Shown piece after piece: positions 35,721 through 45,839 of a stretch of DNA of 64,000 bases. Origin of the DNA: Linderina pennispora (lineage: Eukaryota; Kickxellomycota; Kickxellomycetes; Kickxellales; Kickxellaceae); the NCBI RefSeq assembly GCF_002104995.1, contig NW_024468250.1, positions 1,612,001-1,676,000 of the forward strand, written 5' to 3'. Every line of letters begins with the position of its first letter. Within the stretch, counting starts at the first letter, position 1. Both the position numbers and the translations under genes were made by a program. The notes beneath the pieces are model-generated. The model saw nothing but the letters and a program-made list of their open reading frames with translations. It did not search any database and was not told where the DNA came from.

Positions 35721-36769
35721 GGTTGTAGCTTGGCTGTCTTGTTGCTATGAGTGAGAAATAAATAAAAGTCGGTGCGTTGTGGAGGCAGAAGAGGTCCGAT
35801 AAGAGCTGGTCTGTGAATTCTGCCCCCCAAACTCACGAGCTCAGGATCGGGGGTTTGTAAAATACCTGTGATTTTCAGCAAAACTTTTCGGTTGGGTCAA
35901 GAAGGCAAAGATCGCCGCCACAGCGCTATTGCAAAAAATACTGGCACTGGTCCCGATCAGGAACCGGGTAACTTGGCAGCCTGGGACCAGCGGATTTGAG
36001 GATTAGGGAGCTGTTTGTTGATGCAACTGTGGGGACCGAGGTAACCAGACAGACTGGCGAGCGGCTCTCCGTGCTGGCACGGCAAAGGCAGTGGTGCTTG
36101 GCCTCGTCTAGGATGCTGTCAAGCAGCCCAGCACTACTAGTTATTATGAAAGCGATCTAAGCTGGAAGACTACACTGGGATCGGCGTCAAAAGGGCAGAG
36201 TGTGAGCGACTCTTTCTAGCTGCTCATGCCTTTTGCTCACTGGCTCAGAAGCGTCTGAGCACCTGCTGCCAGCCTCGCAGTTGCTTTACATACGGGATGG
36301 TGCAAATCATATTCCTTGGGACATGAGTTCGATGCGCCTGCTGCTGTATGCCACAGGTCATAGACCCACCAGTATCCAATTCCAAAGACACAGAAAGATG
36401 TAGGCGACAAAAGGGGTACCAGTGAGTAATACCAGTTGGCATTGAGATGCGTGCACTCTGTTGAGAACTGTGGGCTCAGAACCCCACACGTGGCTCCTGG
36501 TCATCGCCAAGCTCATCTTTCCGATTAGCTTTCGATATACGCACGGCAATCCAAATCCTCAATCATTCATCTGTGCCTCGCTGCAACTCCGAATGCAAGT
36601 ATGCCAAGCGTTACCTCGAACATGAAGTACGCATGCTGACAAGGCAGTGAGGGTTATTATTTGCTACTTTGACATAGCATATCTTCCAAAGACCCTTTCT
36701 CATACCCTTCGACTTTCGACTTTCGACTTTCGACTTTCGATTCCTTTCGAACTTCCCATTTACAAAACA
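35721..36769. other. Intergenic upstream of ATIC, no gene seen
   Basis: ATIC promoter region and a stretch of short ORFs. It holds a 7-bp tandem repeat at 36708-36742 and borders the right repeat element. Confidence 0.4.
36708..36742. repeat. 7-bp tandem repeat TTCGACT, five copies (last imperfect)
   Basis: Four perfect TTCGACT units followed by TTCGATT, about 30 bp outside the edge of the right element copy. Confidence 0.85.
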
Positions 36770-36836
36770 GGATGTCTCTACCTACTATATAAGATTTTAT
36801 TGTCCAAAAAGTGTCCGACCGTCCGCTAGAACCTTT

Positions 36837-37130
36837 TTAATTAATTAAAAGATAAAACTCTTTAAGCTTCAACACGAGTTTGGGTGGCTTGCTCCGTAAA
36901 CTCCTTTTTGATCTTGTGCGGTATCTGACTTCCGTTGGTGAAATCCAGGGTGACAAGTTGTTATTGTAGTGGTCACAGGTCTCCACTAGATATCTCCATT
37001 GGTTCAGCGCAAGAGCTGCTCTCATTGTCGGTCGGCCTGATAACTTCCATGGCGTCATCATGGTGGTCATCACCGGCTGCGCAACACTCTTATGATATTT
37101 ATCTATAAACATCACATTGAATAAGGCCAT
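36837..37130 (-). pseudogene. Element ORF fragment B (right copy)
   Basis: 97 codons including ALNQWRYLVETCDHYNNNLS and PWISPTEVRYRTRSKRS, with a basic C-terminus (KPPKLVLKLKEF). The left copy (plus strand, about 3453) gives the same protein but stops at SPWFH. Conservation at protein level suggests it was once coding. No family recognised. Confidence 0.45.
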
Positions 37131-37594
37131 ATTGCTCTTCTAGCGGTCCATGCAATAATTGTATATATATTTTTATAAATTAATTTGTCTTATGAACATG
37201 CGTAAGCAGTAGTATTTGGGCCACAATGGACCCAGTCTGTATAGACTGATCCAAGAGACTGTATCAGTGCTAAGGGCCCCAAGAACCATGCAATCCAGAT
37301 AGTTGTTTAATAAAAAGTTCATTAATGCTATGCATATGCAATAAAGCAAAACTGAACAGCCATCATTTCTCTTCTTGTTTTGCCTATTGAATTTCTCAAA
37401 TGAATATTACCCGCAGCACTACTGTCATAAAGACATCACTTGGTGGTATTGGCTTCCGTGATTCTATGTTGCCCCGCCTAGAGCAATTTGTACATAGTGT
37501 CAATATCATCAAAGAGCATACATACATGCTTGCACGATGGATATTACTCCATCAACTAGCTGACAGGATGCTTTTGACCCTGCAACATTTGTGA

Positions 37595-38014
37595 AAAAAG
37601 GGATTCTTTCGATTTATTTATTTATTCATTTATCGCAACCTGAAGGCAAATACCACAATATCTGCCGAGGATTTCGTCAACCGGAAGGACAAGTCAGAAC
37701 TGTCGAGCGCAGATTTCGGTGATGTAGTTAGATACCATATTTATGATTATCTATTACATAATGGCGATATTGAGCTACATGGTGTATGCGACATGAATCA
37801 AGTAGCAACATACGTGGATACCGAGCTGATGACAGCATACAATAACAACATTGTGTTGCACTATGGCAGTTGCCTACAGCGGATTCTGGCCAAATTGATT
37901 GATATTCACAGCCGCAAAAACACACTGCACAGTACAATGGGCAATGTGTCCAAGGCTGAGTTCAATAATGCATGCCAAGTGTGTATTTATACACCTGCAC
38001 AGAAGCTCCGCTAG
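37595..38014 (+). pseudogene. Element ORF fragment A (right copy)
   Basis: Open from 37595 with the first ATG only at 37793. Reads EDFVNRKDKSELSSADFGDV, YHIYDYLLHNGDIELHG, NQVATYVDTELMTAYNNNIV, LAKLIDIHSRKNTLHSTMGN and CIYTPAQKL, then stops. The helical pattern (xAYxNNIxLHYxxxLxRIL) recalls the N-terminal half of transposon-borne OrfB/TnpB-like proteins in zygomycetes; this is a hypothesis. No catalytic domain is present, so it is a fragment. Confidence 0.5.
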
Positions 38015-38165
38015 GCAGTTGCTTCTAGGCACCCTGGTCGCCATTGCACCAACAACCATCCAACACGTTCAAATGACCGGTTCGCCGTGATGCTCTTATC
38101 GACGTGTCAACCCATGCTGGACTAGCAGCCCGAGCTCGGCATCGGCGAGCAGAGTATTTCTAGTA

Positions 38166-38735
38166 GCTGACATTAGAAAAAAAACCCAGTCAACTCTCGA
38201 TGAGCTTGCATCCAGCAATAATATTGGGAGGCTACCCCTATTTGACATGAAAACATATATCATGATGAATGTCGAGTGCAGCCCCAGCAATACCGGGCGA
38301 TATTCCAATCATTGAGGCAGGCATCGCTGCAGGACCCAGAACACAGGGGCAGCCAATACCGAGCCGGCTCAACCAGTTTTCCAGTACACAGATGCATTAG
38401 CTGCCATCGAGACACGACCAGGCAAAACATGGCACATCGCTGACAAGGCATACGCACAACCGATGCAGAGCACGCAGCACCTACTGTGCCCAGTTCAACC
38501 GGCGCTTTGCTTTTGGATTGATCACGCGTGACAACGAGGTGTGGGTGTGTCTATTTTCCAAAGGTGGGGCCTTCGTCCAGAATTCTTGATATGTTCACTA
38601 TGGTGACGTCAGGAACCACGGCTTCTGGCGTGCAACAGCGCTGCAGGACATGCTTAGCACAGCGTATCTGAAGTAATGGCCGAAATAATTTAATTGTATT
38701 TTTGCAGATAATAAAATCTATACCTTTTGTTTTGT
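38166..38735. other. Intergenic, no gene seen
   Basis: Between the repeat element and the 3' end of the DUF4419 gene; short ORFs only. Confidence 0.4.
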
Positions 38736-40148
38736 TCACAGCTGTCGGTCCAGCGCCCATCCGATGACCGGCGCCACGGCACACTCAATCCCAGCCTCGC
38801 CCTCTTCAAAGCCCGTATCATCGGACTCGGTTAAGGTGCTGGCACAATCCCTGATAACAATGGCCGGGAACTCATCATCGCCATGCAGCGTGCCACTCCG
38901 ATTCGCTACCCTAGCCCTGACCATTCTCTGCTGGCCGACAAAGCCCGAATACAAATTCTGCCACGAGTCCTTGGTGACCGCCACCCTCTGGACATCGACG
39001 CCCGACGGCACTTTTGTCCACTCCATGCCAAACTTTTTGTCAGTATGGATGGCGGTGCCGGTATTGTCGACAGAAAATAGCGAAGCAAGCCAGCCGTCGA
39101 ACCTGCCCGGGGTCGTTTCCAGCGCCTGTAGTGTCCATTGGCGCCAGCGCCGCGTCGGCTCGTTGTCGATAAACTCGAATTGCGCAGCAAAGTAGTTTGT
39201 CAGGTCGCCGCATACCTTGTGGGCCCGGTACAGCCACCAGTCGATGCCCTGGCCAGCATATGTCTCCTTCAGCTGCCTTGTCATCATACATAACGCGGAC
39301 CACGCCTGAATGGTGCCGACCAGCTGCAGGCCGCGGATGCTCCGCCGTGCTCCGCGCCCAATGCCACGGGGTTTGCGCATCATGACATTCCGGATGCTGC
39401 CACTGCTTTCCATCCGCCCGTACTCTACCCGACCCGTATGCACATGGCCAGCAACAGCCGCCGCCATGACAATCGGCGCGGCACCATTCGACGTATACAA
39501 AGGATGGTATCCGTCCATGTGACTGGCAAACAACCGGCATTCGCGCTCGCTAGTGTCTGTGAGCCGTGCTGGCACGCCCGACGATTTCCGCAGCTCCTTC
39601 CACAGCTTATCATTGCCTCCTGCAGCAAACTCGCCATGGCCTGTCTTCACCACCGCCGACAGCGCCTGCAGGACCATCAGCCAGATGTGCTCTGCGCCCA
39701 GAACCACTGTTGAGTTGCTGGATTGCGCGGCAACGAATGCCGCTACGACCGGATGCATGTCGCCGGCAAGTGCGTCACTGAATTCGCGGTATGTCTCGCG
39801 CCATCCGTCGCCGTCAACGCCGTCCACCATTGACTGGTCGATGCCGCGTGTCATTGTGTCTTCACCGCCAGCGCTGAGTTTGCGGTCCAGTTTCTGCCAG
39901 AATCCGCTGACTGGCTCGTATGCGTCTTCTGGTGCGTCGGCAAAGTGCTGCATGGCGAGCTGGAAATCACTGCCTTGCAGGGTAGGGAAGGGCTCGGTTT
40001 CTGTGGCCGACGAGTAGTCGGTGGATTCGACGGGGAGAGGAGGCGGGAATGCAATTTCTTTCCGACGCCCTGCCTTACTGTGCCTGCTGTTACTGCGGCG
40101 AAGCTTTGTTGACCAGGAGAGGTTGCTGAGAATGCGGGCCTTATCCAT
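38736..40148 (-). CDS. DUF4419-family protein (470 residues)
   Basis: Start at MDKARILSNLSWSTKLRRSN (40148); upstream in-frame codons to 40394 are pyrimidine-tract-derived and unlikely. The N-terminal 75 residues are basic and Ser/Pro-rich. The DUF4419 signature is HPVVAAFVAAQSSNSTVVLG followed by AEHIWLMVLQALSAVV (about residues 130-165), as in HPxxxAF..A.....xLSPDxIWLxI. A large conserved C-terminal region (WLYRAHKVCGDLTNYFAAQ, then WLASLFSVDNTG) follows. The function of DUF4419 is unknown; it is found across fungi, often in expanded families. No signal peptide or TM. Intact frame. Confidence 0.75.
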   Translation of the reverse strand: MDKARILSNLSWSTKLRRSNSRHSKAGRRKEIAFPPPLPVESTDYSSATETEPFPTLQGSDFQLAMQHFADAPEDAYEPVSGFWQKLDRKLSAGGEDTMTRGIDQSMVDGVDGDGWRETYREFSDALAGDMHPVVAAFVAAQSSNSTVVLGAEHIWLMVLQALSAVVKTGHGEFAAGGNDKLWKELRKSSGVPARLTDTSERECRLFASHMDGYHPLYTSNGAAPIVMAAAVAGHVHTGRVEYGRMESSGSIRNVMMRKPRGIGRGARRSIRGLQLVGTIQAWSALCMMTRQLKETYAGQGIDWWLYRAHKVCGDLTNYFAAQFEFIDNEPTRRWRQWTLQALETTPGRFDGWLASLFSVDNTGTAIHTDKKFGMEWTKVPSGVDVQRVAVTKDSWQNLYSGFVGQQRMVRARVANRSGTLHGDDEFPAIVIRDCASTLTESDDTGFEEGEAGIECAVAPVIGWALDRQL

Positions 40149-41118
40149 GATATTATGAGTATACAAAAATGTGTGAGGGTGTATGTGTAGGAGAAGAAGA
40201 TAAGAAAGGTGTGTGGGGGGAGGTGCGGGTGTGATGAATAAGAAAAATCTCGAGAACAGCCCAGGAATCGTACAATTATATACAACAGAGAAAGAGTCCT
40301 TTGCTGAAGAATAGCTGAATGTGTTCTTATTGTAAAGGCGAGAAAACCTCAACTGCGAATTTCGGAAACCGATACAGGCACAAGGGGAGAGCAACGCAGA
40401 AAATAGATTTCAATGAACAATCAATAGCAAGGAGGAAGGAAAAAAAAGGACATTAAAAAAGGTTCAAGTTGTGTCCCTCCAAAAGAGCATCCTTTTAAAA
40501 CCAGCCTATTCCCAAAAAATTCACAGTACAACAGTGAAAAAAAAGAGCTAGTGCGCTGGAATTCATAGAATAGTGGGCTTGATTTGTCGCACACTAGCTG
40601 GTTTCGAATATGCACAATTCGACGAGCTATTGCGAGCAGTGCAGAATAGATGAGACACCGTGCATTCTCAATTTTCAAGCAGCGCCTTGCGGGTTCGCAA
40701 ACAGAAACGTGTCCTCCCCCTTGTCCATTTCCTCATTTGTTTTTTGTGCTGCTGCCGGTCTCAGTCCTGTAAACGGTAGATCCTGCTATTGACACAGCTT
40801 GGAGCAAGATGGGGAGCAAGATTGATTGCAGAATCCCGCTTCGCATTTGCAGCTTCGCACATGAAAGACCGTCAGTCCGAAAAGAGGATGGTCGGTTTTT
40901 GTTGCAGAAAATCAATGGATTCCAGCTTTGAGCAGATTTGCACAGTTCAATAAAACTCTGCATATGCAAAACGGAAATGGGGCAAGGGTGGGAGAGCGAG
41001 AGAAAGAGAGAAAGAGATTTAATGGACAAACTCCAGAGAGGAAAAGAAAAAGCATCATCCCGGATACGGAGGGTGGAATGTGGGATGTGCATATTATGTC
41101 AACATGCATCCCTCGCCA
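40149..41118. other. Intergenic between DUF4419 and the IPT-ankyrin gene
   Basis: Promoter of the DUF4419 gene (pyrimidine-rich near 40200, TATA-like ATATATA near 40275) and 3' flank of the IPT-ankyrin gene. No coding evidence. Confidence 0.4.
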
Positions 41119-41124
41119 TCACTG

Positions 41125-41155
<31 letters not shown>

Positions 41156-44100
41156 GCGAAATCAGCTGCGGATGTAGCGAGAGTCATTGGCTGGGCCGAT
41201 GACGATGCCTGCGGCAGTGCCTGGGAAAACATCAGGGCGGGGTTGTTGGCCATGGACGCGCCGGAGAACAGGCTGGGGGGAATCGATGCCATCGTCAGCC
41301 CGCTGAATCCTCCGCTGCCCTGCGAGATCGAGCCGTCGGCATTGACGGAAAAGCCCGCGCCAATGGTGACCTGCGGGAGCAGGCCGAGCTGGGCGCTCTC
41401 CGCCGCCGACTCGATCGGATCATCCTTGATAAAGCTCATGTATCCGTCGCGCTCCTCGAATAGGTTCAGAATGGCGACGTGCCCGGCTTCACGCGCAAGA
41501 TCGACGGCAGAATGCCCCAGGCCGCTCCGGATCGTCGTTGAGGCGCCCGAATTCAGAAGCACCTCGACAATCTCGGTTCGCCCAAACATGCTGGCAAAGT
41601 GCAGCGCTGTCAGCTCGCTGTTGTCGGTCTCGTCCAGTAGCACACCGTGCGTCGCTAGGAACGTCAGCAGCGTCAGCATGCCCAGCAGCGCCGAGAAGTG
41701 CAGCAGCGTGCGGCCGCTCGTGTCGTGCTTCATCGACAGCCGGCTCGGCTCCAGCTGGCCCTTGTTGATCAGTGTCATAAACAGCTTCACCAGGTTGCTC
41801 TCAATCTCGACCAGGTTGCGCTGCTCGCTGGCCAGGCGCAGTGCGCGCAGCGTCGTCAGTACAATCTGGTCCTGCAGGACCTTATTGGGTGTCGTTGGCT
41901 GCTGCTGTTGCGAGGCGTGCGATGGCGAGTGGTTGCTGTTGCCGCTGGGACTCGACATGCGCGACGAACTGGCGCTCTTGTTCTGCATGATCGGGCTCAC
42001 CTGCGCCGACAGAGAACCAAGCCGCATGCCGTCGTCCTTGCCGAGCTGGTTGCCCTGCCGCAGGCCAACCACCTGCAATGCGAGCTCAAGCATCGCCTGG
42101 TCGGTGTCCTCGACGTACTTGAACACGCCCGGCTGCCCCACCTGCGGCACCTGCTGCTGCTGCTGCTGCTCGGACGTGATCAGACCGCTAGCCTCGTAGA
42201 CATTCATCGTCAGCAGATCCCTGACCAGAACCGGCACCGGCCCCGAGGCATTGGTGGGGGGCAGAACGCAGGTCAGATTTGATGACGACAGCACCTGCAG
42301 CCGGCTCGCACGCCCTGTTCCGAAATAAACCGCGATGTTGGGGTGGAATCCGTGCCCAGTAATCAGGATATTTGCGCCACCGGCGACAGGCCCCTGCGCT
42401 GGCATCAGCTGACTGATCTGGATGGGCTCCATCTGCCCGCTGCCGCTCAGCTGCGTCATCAATGACGTCGTGCCTGCAGCCGTACTGCCCATGCCCTGGA
42501 ATAGCGCGTTCTGGCCCGACAGCAGCGACAGATTGTTCGCCTGCTGTTGTTGTTGCTGCTGCTGTCGCCGCTGTTGCTGCTGTTGCTGGCCCATAGGCAG
42601 GAGCGTCTGGGGCGACGCGTGTGCGGTACTGGGAGATCCGCCCAGATTGCCAAACATTGACGTGGTTGCCGACTGTGGCAGATTGAACGACGAGTCGAAG
42701 CCAGTTAGACTCGCAGCCGACAGCATCGGCGAGCCCAGAGGCGTGTTGCCAATGCTGGGAGTGCCCGCAAGCGAAGCGAACTGCGAATACGTGTCGAGCA
42801 AAGGGTGGTGGTGGAATGGCCGCATCGTCGGCGAGTTACGCGCCGACATCGCTTGGCGCCCCGGCAGGCCACCGCTGGACGGGTCGACCATGTGCAGATT
42901 GGCGCTGCTGCCGGAGACCCCGGCCAGCGCATGGTTGGCATATGCAGCGTTGCCGTCGCCGTGGCGGTCGTACTCGGCACGGCCGCGCGTCTTGCGGTCA
43001 GTCTTGAACTTTGTTGATTTGTGGTCGTCGGTAATCATGATCGGTGCCGTCATGTGTGTGGCCAGTACCTTGCCCTGGGCGTCCTTGAGCGTGAAGCAGA
43101 TGCAGAAACCAACCTTTTCGTTGTGGTGCCGGCAGTAGCAGGTGATGCGCGTCGGCAGGATCACCTCGCCCTTGCTGAACTCGAGCAGATCGTTGCAGTT
43201 GAAGATCACAATACGCTGCTTCTCCACCGCAATGCGTCGGTCGTCCCAATCCATCTCCATGGTGCCTGTCATCGGCCGTCCACTCGACCCTTCGCCTGTT
43301 GGCGAACCCGGCCGACTCTGGGCTGGCGTTGTGCACGTGCTCGGCGCCGCACTGCGCAGCCGGTTGTCCTTGCGTCGCAGCGAGCGCTTGTACTCGCGGC
43401 GAATGCACCCAATGCACGTCTCGACCTTGCGCGTTGGGTCGCTAGAGCATATGATTTTGGCCTCGAGGCTGACCACATGCTGGTCCGACACGGGCATCGA
43501 CGACTCCGAGTGCGGATTCTTGTGCAGCCGGTGCCGGAACTTTTCGCGCGACACGAGCATCTCGGGCAGCGCCAGGTGCGACCAGCAGTTGACGCGCTCG
43601 CCGCCTTCAGTCACAAGACGCAGCGTGATCTTTATCTGCGTTTCGACACGTGATTTGGCGTTCTCGCTGGCAATGCCGTCCACCTCGATGCGCAGGCCCT
43701 TGGCCTTGGCCTCCTCGACGCTCCGCAAAAAGTCCGGGCTGACAGTCGGCGTCAGCGGCGGCGGCTGCCGTGATGCAATCAGCGTCTGGTGGTGCATTGC
43801 GTTGATACGCGGGATGGCCGCTGTTGCTGCCGACACGGCCATAGCAGCGCTGCCAGTGATTCCAGGCGACGCTGTGCTGGGCGACGCAAACGGCGATGCG
43901 CCAAAGCCGGTGCTGCTCTACAATGGGAGGTGTCTTTGCGGATTAGTGCGTGTACTGCCCGTATTCTTCTCTCGAATCAAGGCTCCCTTGTCCCAATGAG
44001 CAGAATAGTGCGTTATTCAGGCTCTAGGGCCAGGCAGGGGACACAAGAAGCCAGCAATCCTTCGCACAATGGCGCTGGATGCAAAGCGAGCCAGTCACAA

Positions 44101-45160
44101 TTGAAACTGCGGGCTTCTCCGAGTCGTAAACAGGCAGCGCTGGCGTCTCCACGTTTCTGCAGCATGCGTAAGAGACTGACGAAAGAGGGAATAGAGCAAA
44201 TAATTGAAATGCACCCTGTGCATACAATCGCCATCTGCACAGACAACAAAAAAAGAACGAAGGCCCTCTCCAGTGCACGCTTTCAAGCAAAAGAGGCAAA
44301 CGGGGCCCGCGCCCGGAGAAGAAACCTGGACTCGTTATTCCAGAATGAACCACTCATGACGAAGCTGAAAGAAAAAAGCGCGGCCATGTGGACAGCGTGC
44401 CCATTGCCACATGCACGCCATTGCGCAAGCCAAGACGAAAGAAAAAACACACCCTCGTCCTCCTTTTTTAGCCGGGCACTGCTGTCGAGGGAGCGGGTAA
44501 AAGAGGAGAGCATGGCTGTAGGAACTGGAGGAGGGGGAAAAGCACAAACAGCGAAACAGAAGCAGGGCGCCGATCGACAACAAACAACAAACAACTTACC
44601 GGGTCCAGAGCAGTACTGCCAAAGTTGCCCATAAACGCCGTGCTAGAGGTAATGGACGTCGGCGGCAGCTGCGACATGTTCAAATTGGCCATGCCCGTGA
44701 GAATCCCGCGCCTGTTGAAGGCACCTGACGTCGGGCTCGCTGTTGCCGAGGGAGCCGCGCTATTACTCAGCGAGTCGAGCCCATACGGCTGTTGCATCAG
44801 GCTCGCCAGGTTCGTGAAGCTGTGCCGCGCATCTAGCCCGCCAAAGTTGTTCTTGGGCGACTGCGGCAGCGACGGCGCCATCACCGGCGATGTGCGCACT
44901 GAGTTGAATCCGAGGCCGCTCGCAAACGCTGCCGGCGAGCCGGGCGTTGAGCGCGTTGCTGCTGTTGCCGACATGAGGAGTGCTGAAAAGTCAGGCGTCA
45001 GCGCTTGCTGCTGGAGCTGCTGCTGAAACTGCTGCTGCTGTTGTTGTTGCTGCTGACTGTACTGCGTGTTGTCAGCAAGGTCTGTGCGCAAGTAATCGCG
45101 GAGGTTGTTGGCCATACCGGCTGTGTTGCCGTCGGCTGAACCGTTATTAGTAGCGTTCAT
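41119..45160 (-). CDS. Spt23/Mga2-like transcription factor (IPT/TIG + ankyrin, poly-Q), lacking a membrane anchor
   Basis: Two exons: 45160-44601 (numbered down to 44600) and 43917-41119, joined across a 682-bp intron (GTAAGT at 44599; TAG at 43919-43918) in frame (FGSTALDP + SSTGFGASPF). About 1119 residues, as long as yeast Mga2. Order: Gln run (residues ~38-55), Pro/Ser-rich region, Spt23/Mga2-type DNA-binding region (LRIEVDGIASENAKSRVETQ; CIGCIRREYKRSLRRKD; VEKQRIVIFNCNDLLEFSKG; ITCYCRHHNEKVGFCICF), a second Gln run, IPT domain (~683-760, IQISQLMPAQGPVAGGANIL), ankyrin repeats (~910-1015, GRTLLHFSALLGMLTLLTFL; ELTALHFASMFGRTEIVEVL), then a poly-Gln end. Yeast Spt23/Mga2 are ER-anchored by a C-terminal TM and released by Rsp5; no hydrophobic segment is seen here. 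No frame break. Confidence 0.85.
42541..42591. repeat. CAG/CAA poly-glutamine tract (central)
   Basis: Triplet run encoding about sixteen Gln with two Arg, between the DNA-binding region and the IPT domain. Further runs lie at about 42150-42171 and 41125-41154 (C-terminal). Confidence 0.75.
45010..45056. repeat. CAG/CAA poly-glutamine tract (N-terminal)
   Basis: Imperfect CTG/TTG triplet run on the plus strand encoding the N-terminal Gln tract of the Spt23/Mga2-like protein. Confidence 0.75.
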
Positions 45161-45839
45161 TGAGACTCGAAAGAAGAGGTGATTGTGTGAGATGTAAAAG
45201 TATAAAATGCCAGGGCACTGGACGCAGGAGAGCACGAAGTATGAGAATAAATAGCCCCCTAATGTAAAAACAGTTTCGCAATTTTGCGCTCGATGGAACC
45301 CAAATCTACAGGTAGAAAAATATGTGTATATCAAGGGGGAAGAAAGGACGAGGTTCGAAAAAGAATACTATGACCAAAAAATAAGAACAGAAAATTTTGC
45401 GAGTAGAAAAAACCAGCTCTTAGCAAAATAAAAAACCTGGCCATATCCTCACGTGCATTTTGAGCCAATCATTACGCGCGGCAAAATCATATCCGATGAC
45501 CATCGATTTTGCATTGGACGCTCTCACTGGTGGCAGCCCGCGCCTACCAATGATGGATCGCGCCACTGATTCCCGATCAGCTGGGTATCAGCTAACTGCC
45601 TGGAACACTCGGCGTCTTACTCGGCATACCCTGCGCCTCGCTGCCTCTGTGGAGGTTGGGGCCTGCTTGTTTTCTACGCTGGGGCACTTGATTAGTGCTG
45701 CTCCACCCCAACATCACAAGGTCCAGCATGGCATATATGGGCAGGGTGGTTATATGAATCAAATTAGGAAAAAGAGCGGGGGTCGACATCTACTAACCCC
45801 AAATGAAGACATTTGTTCCTTATCTATAAGCAAATCCAT
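45161..45839. other. Intergenic, no gene seen
   Basis: Promoter of the IPT-ankyrin gene, with A-rich stretches at 45340-45430, and the 3' flank of AGX1. Confidence 0.4.

Larger units (their letters stand above)
36770..38165. mobile_element. Right, longer copy of the degenerate repeated element
   Basis: The reverse complement of 36770-37046 matches 3430-3690, and that of 37680-38165 matches 2940-3430. The middle ~0.6 kb (about 37047-37680) is absent from the left copy. Two diverging open stretches lie within it: fragment B on minus (36837-37130) and fragment A on plus (37595-38014). The A/T-rich middle would then be a divergent promoter or the missing part of an original element. Both copies end at comparable points (CTAGAA.TACTCTGCTCG at one edge), so they are two insertions or an inverted duplication 33 kb apart. 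No terminal inverted repeats recognised. Confidence 0.7.

Noticed and set aside
40928-42199. 423-codon plus-strand ORF
   Set aside because: Antisense to the IPT-ankyrin gene; its Cys/Ser runs are reverse reading of CAG repeats.
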